A stretch of 64,000 nt of DNA from Chitinophagaceae bacterium (GTDB taxonomy: Bacteria; Bacteroidota; Bacteroidia; Chitinophagales; Chitinophagaceae), in contig JALNZE010000009.1 in the NCBI GenBank assembly GCA_023229465.1, forward strand, positions 73,224 through 137,223. Direction: 5' to 3'. The translations under genes were made by a program, and so were the position numbers. The notes under the pieces were generated by a model. The model was not told where the DNA came from. It saw nothing but the letters and a program-made list of their open reading frames with translations, and searched no databases. How positions within the stretch are numbered: position 1 is the stretch's first letter; each line of letters opens with the position of its first letter. Below, in pieces: positions 63,933 to 64,000 of the stretch.

Positions 63933-64000
63933 ATGATAATGATAAAAAAGCGAGGCAGCAAAGACAGCCAGGAAACAAAAAGGAAGTTGGCGGTAGATTT
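63933..64000 (+). CDS. Start of an unknown gene cut by the window end
   Basis: An open frame from ATG 63933 (another ATG at 63939) starts with MIMIKKRGSKDSQETKRKLA and runs off the right edge. The basic start suggests a nucleic-acid-binding protein, but the length seen (about 22 codons) is too short to judge. Confidence 0.4.
   Translation, partial: MIMIKKRGSKDSQETKRKLAVD

Overview
The window looks like a contiguous chromosomal piece of a Bacteroidota bacterium, most likely of the Chitinophagaceae or a close relative. The evidence is: many TAnnTTTG-type -7 promoter boxes, some with a TTTG-like -33 box about 19-20 bases upstream; almost no Shine-Dalgarno sequences; a fused SecDF; a long (310 aa) NusB; a CarboxypepD_reg/TonB-type outer-membrane receptor; BshB1 and bacilliredoxin of the bacillithiol pathway; and frequent secreted proteins with ...AQ-type signal peptides. 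No rRNA, tRNA, CRISPR array, transposase or integrase was seen.

Layout. 1-3272: a truncated secreted X-Pro-dipeptidyl-peptidase-like hydrolase, then a pfkA-pyk glycolysis pair. 3426-9269: an RmlD-like reductase, two guanidine-modifying enzymes in tandem (CtlX-type and arginine-deiminase-like), and the late histidine-degradation genes hutI-hutG. 9266-13222: an ABC-F ATPase, a DUF3347 lipoprotein and a secreted unknown protein. 13364-16684: thrS-infC-rpmI-rplT, with a structured GC-rich leader before rpmI. 16823-25590: arginine decarboxylase, a small heat-shock protein, bacilliredoxin, lgt, a methyltransferase, an outer-membrane receptor behind a long palindrome, YajQ and a zinc-free L31. 25796-28516: bshB1 followed by aguB-aguA, which with the arginine decarboxylase completes arginine to putrescine. 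28588-38699: an HD protein, an acyl-CoA:carboxylate CoA-transferase, a large hybrid sensor kinase, proB-proA, a two-gene membrane/soluble pair of unknown function and a DUF5009-like membrane protein. 38846-49013: acyl-CoA dehydrogenase under a likely TetR-type operator, a secreted toroid-like unknown flanked by related repeats, YggS, two secreted peptidases, a YqaE-like protein, the methylmalonyl-CoA-mutase large subunit and an IscA-type protein. 49186-60989: housekeeping block (secDF, FKBP, YhhN, groES-groEL, nusB-yajC-coaE, a monooxygenase, an rRNA methyltransferase, an aminotransferase).

From 60990 on the character changes: a 600-base gene-free stretch is followed by short AT-rich genes of unknown function (a winged-helix protein with a C-terminal membrane segment, a small protein, a secreted retropepsin-like protein with an altered catalytic triplet, a second winged-helix protein, and a gene cut by the window end). 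This is the only clearly accessory part of the window and the best place to look for an undescribed system, although nothing in it proves one.

Metabolic links: arginine, citrulline, agmatine and putrescine chemistry is served by CtlX, the deiminase-like enzyme, SpeA, AguA and AguB; HutI and HutG feed glutamate, which ProB-ProA can turn to proline; the acyl-CoA dehydrogenase, CoA-transferase and mutase are consistent with short-chain or branched acyl-CoA breakdown.
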